A stretch of 64,000 bases of DNA, taken from contig JADLSH010000138.1 in NCBI GenBank assembly GCA_016169945.1, forward strand, positions 1,973,501 to 2,037,500, given 5' to 3'. The DNA comes from Trachythela sp. YZ-2020 (lineage: Eukaryota > Cnidaria > Anthozoa > Malacalcyonacea > Clavulariidae). Positions 22,464-32,285 of this stretch are shown piece after piece. How positions within the stretch are numbered: position 1 is the first letter of the stretch; the number at the start of each line of letters is the position of its first letter. The position numbers were made by a program, and so were the translations under genes. The notes beneath the pieces were generated by a model that worked only from the letters and a program-made list of their open reading frames with translations, did no database searches and was not told where the DNA came from.

Positions 22464-24518
22464 CAGAGGAGGTTGGACAGCAGGCCGCAAAGCATCATGG
22501 GTAATGAGCGTTGTTTCCACGTGCGGCCTCATTTATGCGTTGACTGCCGTGAAGTCAACATCTATTGCCATAGCAAATTCTGCGAAAATAGACGCTATTG
22601 TTACGGAGACTCAATGCCATCATTATGGATGTGTTTAGTGTTTTGTAATGGAGGTATAACAAGGCTCTTTGAGTCTCTCTGAGGATTTATTTGTGCAAAA
22701 ATCTCAAAGGCTGCGAGTGATCGTCTGTATTTGTAATGTACATTGTGCAACTAGTGAGGAGTGCAGTGCAGACAGTTAACTAAATATTTATTGGCCAGAT
22801 TGATTCTGCTGGCATCAAAGGATTCGACTTTTAATATGTATTTAGTTATTTATTTATCCCAATAGCACATTGTGACTACTGAAAACCCGCATATTGAGGT
22901 TGTCAAAGAACTTCTATATACTTTTTTGCAACTGAAATTACGGGTGAAATGTAGACAAAACAAACTTTACTGTAATATACAGTTTTTTATTGAAAATACA
23001 TAGCACATGCATATTCTCTATATATATAAAGAAATATTAAAGAAACCAAGAAGGCAAATTAACAATACAATGATAGAATTCAACCCAAGATACAAATCTG
23101 TAAATAAACAACAAATTTTACTTCTAAAATTTTCTTCTAAAACTCAGCACTTATTTTAAACAGTAAAGTCCACTTCTTCAGAAAAAACGAGCAATCACTG
23201 CGTCAATTGTGGAAATTCGAGGTGTTCAACTTCAAAGATTGTTGACAGAGATGGCATCGGATTAATACAATATGACGACGTACAGCCTACAAAAAAGATC
23301 AAAATAACGTTTACCTTACAAAATACTGCTCACATAGGTAGATCACTAGTTATTGAAATAGCATGGATGCATTCCAGAAAAAAAATTGAATAACAACGAC
23401 AAAATATTCCATATTTGCGAGTCGAGCGGGCCATCAGACAACAAAACTGCAGACAGAGCCAGACACTAGCCCAGATATAAAATCTCTAAACAACACGCGA
23501 ATAACTCCTAAATCTCCTAAAATTCATTCAAAAGTACTTTAACGCTTGCTCTAAAGAATAACGCTCTTTCTATTAAAGAGGTTTCAAGATTCATTGGGAA
23601 AAACAATGAAACATTGAGCTTTGGTGGCTCAATATCTTCCTAAACAATTAGATGCCATTTTGGCAAACGTCGAAATGACTATGATCACTTCGATGCCTAA
23701 TATCTCGAAAACTGCCAGGGGATCACCGGGATCATTCCAGCAGATTTAAAGTTTATACATTTGTCTTCATCATTATACAAAAATTACGAAAATCGAACCA
23801 TGGAAATTCTAGATACTTTAGTTTGAAAATTGTAAACAGACGCGGACTTTAGTCAACACGTCGCGAAGACACGACTAACTTCAATCATGAAAACAAACAA
23901 AAACACGTTTCATAATTTCTAAAATATCCATCAAAAACTGATCAAGCAAATGCGTTTAAACATATAATTAATTGATATTACAAAAAGTTTAAAATATTTT
24001 AATAAAATGCAAATGATAAGAAGGGAAACTTCAAAAGTTGGAGATAGTTATTTTTAGAAAGTGCAAAATCGTATTGAAAATTCAGCAGCGAATATCTCGA
24101 AAACGGTGAGTGGCGCGGATAGGTGGGGGCAGTTAAAACGAAAGATTAGGCTTTAATCTATCACATTATGCGAAAATTAGCTAAATCGAACCATGGAAAT
24201 TCGATATTTTCTATTTCAAAAGTTGATAGTTGAAACAGCCTCGTATTTCCACGTGACGCATAAGTGCCTGCATTAAATATAAAAATATAGTACAAAACGA
24301 CGTTTACCTTCCAAAATTCTTCGCTTGGGAGTAGATTAATATTCATTGAACGAGTGTGCATCGAATTTAATTGCAAATTTGAATAACAAAGCGAAATATT
24401 TCCGTATTTATGAGACCAATGCAAATTTCACAGTCCACTTGCTTCTTGCGAGCGCTGAGAAAATAGCGTCTCCTCATTGGTCGAAAAATATCATGTGACA
24501 GCTGTCCACCCTCCTCTG
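22464..24518. mobile_element. DNA transposon, 2055 bp, with 9-bp target duplication
   Basis: Ends CAGAGGAGGTTGGACAGC (left) and, reversed, CAGAGGAGGGTGGACAGC (right): an 18-bp terminal inverted repeat with one mismatch. Flanked by CAAGAATTA at 22455-22463 and 24519-24527. Removing the element and one CAAGAATTA joins the host LINE frame perfectly (ANKNY|EKFKEI). The interior has two diverged copies of a block with ATATCTCGAAAAC and AAATCGAACCATGGAAATTC (about 23700-23830 and 24090-24220), and a second pair around CGTTTACCTT (23310 and 24300). A Cys/His-rich frame near 22500-22640 (RPHLCVDCREVNIYCHSKFC) might be a remnant of a coding exon. No complete transposase. Nine-bp duplications are usual for Mutator-like elements and eight for hAT; the family is left open. 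Confidence 0.88.
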
Positions 24519-26312
24519 CAAGAATTATGAGAAGTTTAAGGAGATTACTTCTGCCATGATTGAATGTTATTTACCAACAGAGTTTACCAACGTGAGAGAG
24601 TCAGGTAAACCATGGATTACGCAATTACTTAAGTCCTCTATTCGTAAACGGCAGAAATTACTTCATAAATATGGTAAGAACTCCGAATCCTACAAGTACT
24701 GGCGTGATAAAATACAACGAGATGTTAAATCGGCTAGTAAAAAGTATTATATGAATTCAGTTGAAAAGTTGAAAAATTCTAATCCTATCAGATGGTGGAA
24801 GGAGGTTAAATCATTGCGTGGCCTCAAATCGAAAGAGTCCTGGGTCCATCAGTTGCTTTCTAACGTAAACCCAACATTCCAGGATTTGGCTGAGTCATAC
24901 TGTATAACAATTTTCTAGTCGGACTAACGTCGCATTTTGAACCTCTGCCGAGGCATACTATTGTCCATAAATTTATTCAGAATTGAAACATCTAAAGACC
25001 AAGACTCCTGGCCCTGATATGATTCCCAATAAAATTCTTAAGAATTTTGCCTTAAGAGTTTTTCCCGACCTGCTAAAGCGTGCCTTTGTAGTTCGAACAT
25101 GACTTAAGACCGATATCTTTAACAGTACAGATAGCAAAAGTAATGGAAGGTTTTGTTTTAAAATCTCTCACGTCTGAAGTAGCTCATCAATTAGATCCGA
25201 AGCAATTTTCCCTTCCAAAGGAATCAACAACCCAAGCTCTTGTGTATCTTCTCCATTTAATCTTCCCTGTGCTAGACCATGGTCATTGTTCTGTTAGAAT
25301 ATTTTTTGCAGATTTTAAGAAGGGCTTTAGTTTGGTTGACCACAATGTCATCATCGACAAACTTCAAAAGCTTCAAGTTAATCCAGCAATAATAAGATGG
25401 ATAGGATCCTTTCTTTTCTGTCGCGAATAGTGCGTTAAAATTGGTTCTTCGATTTCATCATGGAAACGGGTCAACGGTGGTCTATCTCAAAGAACTAAGC
25501 TCGAGCCCTTTCTGTTTGCGATTCTGGTGAATTCCGTTTAAAGGACTTGAACGCGCAAATTAAGTTTGTCGACGATACGACTGCCTTGGAGGTCATCCCC
25601 GTTGCTCTCCCAGTCTTATGCCCATTCTTGTGAATGAAGTTTCCCAGTTCGCGTCACTTACAGGAATGAAACTTAATTGCAAGAAATGTAGGGAAATGTC
25701 TATATCCTTCCTTCAATATCATCTTTCACATGATAGTCCAAGCTATATTTGACGGCGTTTTGGTGCAGTCTATGTCTTCATTTAAACTGCTGGGGTGATG
25801 CTAAGAATGATCTTTCTTGGTCCGAACACGCTGATTATGTCATCAAAAAATAGAATTCCAGAAAAAGGCTGGTTTGAGTGTCAAAAATCTTGTTATTATA
25901 ATTATATTCAACCTTTATTAGGTCCCGTATATAGAGTACGCTTCTCCAGCGTGGTTAGCGTTGACGATGAATCAGTCCGATCTCATTGAATCCATCCAGA
26001 AGAGGGCGCTTCGTATTATTATTCCCGATATGTCATACTCTGATGCATTGAACCATATAGGACTACAAACGTTATGTATTGGCAGACATAATTCGTGCGA
26101 GTCCAATTAATCCTCTGAAAAACGTAATTGCAAATCAGGCCAACGTATACATACTCATAATTACGACTTAAGATTTGAGCCCAATAATATGCGAAGAACA
26201 AACACAGAACGATATAAAAATTTCATAACTGTAAAATACAATAATTAGTGTACATTTTGTAAATTCTACCATGTAATTCAGTTTATACTGCAATTTGGTT
26301 CTAATAATCCGA

Positions 26313-26345
26313 TTATTATTATTATTATTATCATTATTATTTTCA
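26313..26345 (+). repeat. (ATT)n at the 3' end of the LINE
   Basis: Eleven or so ATT units with one TCA interruption directly after the 3' UTR of the interrupted LINE. Similar tracts end the LINEs at 528, 37388, 38818 and 42071. Confidence 0.9.
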
Positions 26346-26929
26346 CTATAATCAATAATAACCGGCAAAGACTGAATACTTGAAATTATTCTCGTTTCAA
26401 AATATTAAAATTTGGCAAATCATTCCTTGAAACAAAAGCATTTGTGCTCAGATTTGAAACCGATGCACAATCGCCATAATTTCAAAACGCAACTCTGCGT
26501 TAAATGATCCGAATAACGAAACACAAGTACGCGAAATTGTCGAGATATTGCTTACAGTAGTATTAACATTTCTGCCCACTAAATATGTTGCAAAACGTGA
26601 AGTATTTAATGACGTCTAAACATACAGGGTTAATCTCTATGAGAATAGTTATATACTGATGTGTTCAGTCCAATTCAGAAACATATTGTTTTGTAATATT
26701 TCAAATAAAACTGTGTGATTTTATTTTCATGTTTTTATCCGCTTCCAGCATCTTTCTTAGTTTCTATCGCTCTGTGTCCTCAAACTACTGGTAAACTGGG
26801 AGCAAATGAGAAGACCTTCGGATTTCCTGCAAAATCTGTAGTTTTAAACTATAATACCTTAAACTGGAGGACCAATATCTTAGAAGAACTATAGCAATAT
26901 TATTGAATGTGTATTAATCAGAAGTCACA
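26346..26929. other. Non-coding intronic stretch
   Basis: No gene or element boundary recognised. Confidence 0.4.
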
Positions 26930-27197
26930 CAGTTTACTGTCGTTCCAATTGAAGTGTTCCTAAAATATTGCACCAATTCATTACCTAGAGTTGATCAATT
27001 CATCAAAATTGATCAACTTCCTGTGTGTGTGAATCGACCAATGGCGTCTCATTTCAGTGACTGATTGACCATTTGGGAACAAGTATGCTAGTAAACAGGA
27101 AGTTGAGCAATTTTTGAGCAAATGTATTGATCAATTTATGTAATGAATTGATGTAATATTTTAGGAACACTTCAATTGGAACGACGGTAAAACTGTG
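26930..27197. mobile_element. MITE-like palindromic element
   Basis: Inverted arms of about 100 bp: left CACAGTTTACTGTCGTTCC, right (reversed) CACAGTTTTACCGTCGTTCC, both followed by AATTGAAGTGTTCCTAAAAT. The centre holds GATCAA-rich palindromic motifs and CAGGAAGTTGA. No ORF. No unambiguous target duplication. Confidence 0.82.
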
Positions 27198-28059
27198 CCA
27201 AATTTCATTGTTACTGTATGTCAATTGAAATTCGTATTTTGAAGAAATGTTACAAGATTGTACTTTAAGAGTACTGTACCTAAGTAAATATAAGAAAATA
27301 ACGTAGATTTATGACAAAATCGTGCATTAAAATGAACAAAATATACATCAAATCCATTGGCGAGGAAGTGACCGCTAATAAAATATCAAGTTACAAAGAT
27401 GAGACCGTTTAACAGAGCTACATATTCTGGTCAAATATTCTCTTTTTAAAAGAAATTCGGTATGAAATAAGATAGTATAATGTGAAAACAGAGCAGGGCC
27501 TTTTTTAGGAAGTCATTAGTGGGGGGGGGGGCATCATCGAAAGGGGACGTTACAAGTAGGTGGTGTATTACAGGTGTGGGAAGGTGGAGGGGGGTCTTGT
27601 ATTCCTGAGTCTCTGTGTCTTGATTTCCTGCAATTTTTGATATATACCATCTAAACGGAGCCAGTTTTTTTGTGAGAATACCATAACTGTCCTCTAAACT
27701 CAGTTTTCCCCCCTTTTTGCTTATACTTTGGACAAAAGGGACCTTCACTGGAGGGGGGGAATAGCTTACTACGGGGGCAGCATGGGGGATGGGGGGCGGG
27801 GCTTTGGCCCCTCCAGTACATTAGTTAAAAAAGGAAAACTTGTCATACCTGCAAGTCTCCTGTTGTCGAACATCACTCCTTCACAAATTGGAGGTACCTG
27901 TTTCATTTCTTAATCACTGTGTGTATATGTGTTATGAAATATAATAGTGTTATGAATTCTTCATTTCTAGTATTTCTTTTTCTATTTTAGTAGTTATTGC
28001 ACAAAAATTTAGTCAGCAATTGATCGAATTGAATGTTTACACCTGCCATTTTAGTCAAC
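27198..28059. other. Non-coding intronic stretch with G-rich blocks
   Basis: G-runs at about 27522-27532 and 27750-27800; no domain in the frames here. Confidence 0.45.
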
Positions 28060-28765
28060 ACAGCAATTCCTTTGAGGACACTCATCACACTCATGTGAAA
28101 GAGTAAGTCAACACTCTGTCGAAAGTCGTGGGTTTTCTCCGGGCACTCCGATTTCCTCCCACAGGGAAAGTTGACTGGGTGGGTGAGGATAGATAGATAT
28201 TTAGATAGATATTTAATAGTTGTTCCCTACAGGGCTTTTCAACAACCATTTACATTACGACTACAGAGACATTACACAGACATGAACAGACCGAGGTAAA
28301 CCGTAAGCTTACAAATGGCGCCTCTAGCAGCCGCTATTAGTTCATACCCCTTTTATGATCTGCACATGCAACTAGGTGTTGATTTTGAAGAGGGGGGAAA
28401 ACCGGAGGACCCGGAGAAAAACCCTCGAAGCACGGGAGAGATCAACTACGACAACTCTATTCACATGAGTCCCTAGTTGTTGCGAGTCGACACGAAGACT
28501 GTGCCCAGGTGGTAACCCATCCAGCCACTGACCTCGCCCGACCGGGCTTAACTTGGAACTTAGTGGTGAAAGGCGACGCGCTAGCCGTGTGCGCCACCCG
28601 TACTTCCCTAAATAGACAGATTAGGAAAGTAATATCACAATTGTAAAAATTAATAATGTAGGAAAGTACATAATATAGCTAAGCTAGATACTTGATGTAA
28701 TCGGTCACTGAAAAGCCCCATTGGGGAGCTAGTGAGCTGAATAATGTATGTATGTATGTATGTAT
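28060..28765 (-). repeat. SINE-like repeat copy 2, split by a related repeat
   Basis: 28060-28186 and 28613-28765 (minus strand) are homologous to 3115-3320 and 2965-3115. The plus-strand block 28187-28612 between them contains ACCGGAGGACCCGGAGAAAA and ends in GTGTGCGCCACCCGTAC, so it looks like another member of the same repeat group inserted in the opposite orientation. A (GTAT)n run follows at 28745-28768. Confidence 0.6.
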
Positions 28766-28988
28766 GTATTTTTGAGCGCCAGTTTCTCGACTTACAAAAA
28801 AATTCTTCTTAAAACCTTAAAATTCCCTTAATCATAGTCAAGGTTTCAATATAACACGAAAGGATAAATGCTAAATGCAAAAACTTCAATTAGCCCTTAC
28901 AGATAAACAGGATGGTTAGTGTAATCGGAAAAATATTTTAATTTGTAAGATAACTTTTTGACTTTAAACTGATTCATTAATTTTATAG

Positions 28989-29212
28989 ATATATGCCCCC
29001 TGGTGAAATACATATTACTTGAAACGTACGACTTTCAGATACAATGTGCTCAAAAATGTTTGCAAGATGTATTCTGTACAGGGATCAACTTCAAGGAGAA
29101 ACAACTGAAGAAGCCAAACTGTCAGTTAACACACAGACTTGATCACGACTTTCATGTCTGCCACAAAGATGACAAAGGTTGGAATTTTTACCACCCTGTT
29201 CAATCAAGGAAG
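28989..29212 (+). CDS. Exon 2: PAN/apple-like domain
   Basis: Acceptor TTTTATAG, donor AAG|GTAAAA, phase 1 in and 0 out. The peptide runs from ICPLVKYILL to YHPVQSRK. The cysteine pattern C-x3-C-x6-C (CAQKCLQDVFC), followed by a hydrophobic FNF-like turn (TGINF) and NCQLTH, is the core of PAN/apple domains. These bind proteins or carbohydrates in secreted proteins. Length (74 aa) is normal for a single PAN exon. A further Cys (HVCHKDDKGW) may pair outside the core. Confidence 0.8.
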
Positions 29213-29690
29213 GTAAAACAATCTATTTTATACATACATAATATATTATCTATATCATTATGGTATTGAAAATTATTCGAAATTAAACTTTAAAAATTGT
29301 AAAATGAAGCAAGTCTGATCCAATTGGTAAATTTCATAACGCCAAGTAAGAAGATCTATGGATTATTAAAAAGCGACCACACTAATGACGCCTTTGCCTT
29401 AACATATTATAAACACTGAGTTATTTCGTGAACCATGGAGAGGTAAGAAGTGCTTACAAAAATAGAGTAGTATAACCTACAACATAAATGTTGGGTTTCA
29501 GTGTAGGTGGAGATGAACAATATTCACGGCGTTGGTTTAAGGATGCAAGAGTAATAGGGTTGAGAAAAAGTACTTTCTATATTTTTAAGATGGTTGGAAC
29601 TATCCGTCAAGCTCGTGAATAACCTAGACCATATTCAAATAATTATTTTATTGAAGAGAAATGTATAATAAATGTTTCTGTTCATTTAAG
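29213..29690 (+). other. Intron 2 of the lectin gene
   Basis: Donor AAG|GTAAAA and acceptor CATTTAAG|ATT. No repeat or nested gene recognised. Confidence 0.6.
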
Positions 29691-29823
29691 ATTCCATGCA
29701 ATAAAATAAAAAATTGTAAAAATGGAGGAAAAATTATCATTGATCTTAAAGATGGACCTGGTTCAGATCCTTACAGATGTCAATGTCCAAAGGAGTACAA
29801 AGGAGATCTTTGTGAAAATTTTG
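29691..29823 (+). CDS. Exon 3: EGF-like domain, one cysteine short
   Basis: Acceptor CATTTAAG, donor TTTTG|GTAGGT, phase 0 in and 1 out. The peptide carries IPCNKIKNCKNGG and then YRCQCPKEYKGDLCEN. This is the EGF framework C1-x5-C2-x-NGG ... C4-x-C5-x8-C6. Only five cysteines are present: the third, which normally follows NGG within one or two residues, is replaced in the stretch KIIIDLKDG. The missing cysteine would leave C1 unpaired. The sequence is otherwise well kept and the splice sites are intact. Confidence 0.82.
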
Positions 29824-31580
29824 GTAGGTTTCTAAATATAAACTTCCTCGACGAACGTCTCAACAAGACAGAAATAAGCGAGAAAACAAAATGTTTTTCA
29901 TATCGTCATTGCCTCCATTATGCTGATGAGAGAAGCCGTAGCGTACTTATTACCCGGTATGATAGATTTCTCACTTATTACCAAAAGGTTCAGTAGGAAA
30001 TTCAGGTAGGAAATTCAGGTAGGGAATTCAGGGAAGTAGGTCTATGACTTATTAGTATAAAACTACTAGTAGCCTTTTTCAAATCCTGCGTTCTGATCGG
30101 TTCCCTACTAAATGGCAATCAGGTGTTAGCCTATCAGTAGCGAAGAGCGAGGGAAAACTTGTGAATCAGTTGTTTTTTTAGGAAAAAGAAATTCCAAAAT
30201 GTCCTATTTTTTATTCTGGAATAAACACTAACAAACAATCTTGGACGCTGCTTGCAAAAAATGTAAAAGTTTGATGTTTTACTCGTAGTTTTAGAGTTTT
30301 AGTAGACCACTAGGTTTTCTGAAGGTTTTTATTTAATAAACCGGTGAAATATCGCCTTTACTTCGACCATAAAAAATGCTCGCTCGTGGCGACCATGTTC
30401 TTTGGAAGACAAGCGGTTACCACACTACCGTGATCCTTTGCGAACTACAATTAATTGGGGAATAGTATATTGGACAACTCGGCGTCATTGTCTCTTAGCA
30501 AATAGTCAACTCGCCTTCGCCTCGTTGACTATTCGCTAATAGCCAAATGGGCCTCGTTGTCTAATTATTAATTGGTCCAGCTACGACAGGAACAGATTTA
30601 AACTAAAGTATTTTTATTTATTCTCAATAGCTCCATCAATCCATAAACGCGTCCTTGAGGTACAGTAAGAAACGCCGCTCAGAAAAATTTGAGGGCCCGT
30701 AGTAAAATACAACTTTAGGGCCCTAGAAATATCCATGGTACGACTGCTAGGTATACCATAGGGTGGGGCGGAGTCAGGGGGCATTCTACAACGTAAAATT
30801 TGAAAATCTAATGTCCTGGGAATGGCAAAATCTGAAAAACTACTTGACAGTTATATCTAAGCATATTTCATTCTATTTTCTATTTGAGGCACCTTTTAAC
30901 TCGGGTTGGAGAAAATTGCCCGCTTTTCCCCAAGGTTCAGTACGGAGATTTATTCAGGGTTACAACAGGTGGAAACCGAACTACAAGGAGAAAACCTGTC
31001 GTGTTTTGTAGATTCGAAATAAAATACTCTTTAAACATGTAACAATGCAGCGAAATCATTCAGACAATTGTGTAATACTGGAATTGTGCCCCGGTATTGG
31101 AAGTGACTAATAATTAGAAACTGAGAAATTTTTGTATCATCATTTTGTTGGTAAGATCTCAAGCCGTGTGTGTTCACGCAGTAAGATATAAATATACCGA
31201 AGGCCAAGTTCCAAAAATGTTGAACCACTATATGCGTGCAAAATGAAGAACAATTGAGATTTCAATGTGTATGCTGATAAACAGATATGTTGACAATCTC
31301 GACGTGTTTACATGCATTGCAGCCTGACCTGATACTTAGGTTGAACTGAATTTAAGACTTGAGTTTTGGGCTACTTCAAGCATTTGGTTTGCAATTATGG
31401 CTTTATGTTGGTCCGACCAGCCTTGTCACTAGCTCCAAGAGCGTTACACCCAGTACAAACTGTATAGGTAGATCTCATGTCAGGTATATGTAATATGTCG
31501 CCAGTTGGCTCTAGTGTAAACGATGTTTCAAACATTTACGTATATCTGGAGTATACTGAAATCATAATTTCTGTTTTAAG
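29824..31580 (+). other. Intron 3 of the lectin gene
   Basis: Contains short repeats of GGAAATTCAGGTA (about 29995-30030) and a palindromic repeat around 30495-30540 (AATAGTCAAC...GTTGACTATT) within a larger inverted region. The frame at 30763-31011 has no domain or splice signals, so I do not call it an exon. Confidence 0.6.
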
Positions 31581-31771
31581 ACACAGATTACAATTTCGCA
31601 CTGTTGAAGCCAACAGCGCAATCATCAATCTGGGTTGATCCAGAAGGCGGTTTCTTGTCAAAATACGCCGTCGATGGTATCAAAGCTGATTCTTGTGTTG
31701 TAGCTGGGGTTCCGTCATGTGCGCATCTTTCTAAAACTGTACAGAACAAGTGGTGGCGAGTTGACCTACAG
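31581..31771 (+). CDS. Exon 4: N-terminal half of the fucolectin-type (FTP) domain
   Basis: Acceptor TGTTTTAAG, donor CTACAG|GTAGGC, phase 1 in and 0 out. The peptide has the FTP opening (ALLKPTAQSSIWVD), the YAVDGIKADSC segment that helps bind calcium in this fold, and the WWRVDLQ strand. The intron position directly after WWRVDL(Q/G) is a usual boundary in animal FTP genes. The domain continues in the exon at 39657. Between the two lies a 7.9-kb intron filled with LINEs. Confidence 0.88.
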
Positions 31772-32285
31772 GTAGGCAATCAGTAAATCATGTTCCCCGG
31801 CCCGAGCCTGCTATTTTTTTTGTATAAACAATATTTTAAATAAAAATTATAAGCAATTGCTCCAAAAGCGTTAGAGCTTATCTAGGGAGCTTTTGCTAAA
31901 AGGCTATTCTTTTGGCCAACAGCCAGGATCATCAACCGAGTCAAAACTACAAAAATTTGTACGTTGACCAAATTGCGCATCAGTTCGCAGTAGTTTAAAA
32001 TAAACAACAGAAAATATTGGTTATTATTTAGAGTAAACTGCAAAGGGAAATACCCTCACACAAACGTTACCCCAGTAGTCGTCTTTCCTTAAAAAATTCC
32101 CTGACACTCAAAACAAATTGTACTCAATAATTTTCGAACAGTGCGTGGAATTTTGGGTATTAAAGTCCAATTTAAAAACTAAAATATGGCTGCAACTTAC
32201 TATACGATATTTACGATAAGAGAAAACGCAAGAGTTCTTCCAAGTCAGCTATTAACGTTAAACATAATTTTCAGAATATTTGTCA
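31772..32285 (+). other. Start of intron 4, before the LINE cluster
   Basis: No recognised feature. Confidence 0.4.

Larger units (their letters stand above)
18715..26345 (+). mobile_element. LINE split by two later insertions
   Basis: Coding pieces on the plus strand are in the right order for one element. 18735-19066: endonuclease (AVIYP, HPDALVYVTEDFNP, LGSSDHN). 22303-22463: end of the endonuclease/linker (KRIYKRDLRDSNVRTFGQMI, FDWTETYEIPDANKNY). 24519-24918: linker (KPWITQLLKSSIRKRQKL, WWKEVKSL). 24990-25430: RT (KTPGPDMIPNKIL, FADFKKGFSLVDHN). About 25560: the catalytic box as FVDDT. 25925-26210: thumb and tail (IEYASPAWLALTM, RFEPNNMRRTNTERYKNF). The 3' end runs into (ATT)n at 26313-26345. 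The reading frame carries several frameshifts and stops, so the LINE is dead. Intervening blocks 19067-22302 and 22464-24518 are separate insertions. Confidence 0.88.

Noticed and set aside
30763..31011. Extra exon of the lectin gene in intron 3
   Set aside because: No acceptor/donor pair in a matching phase and no extracellular domain pattern.
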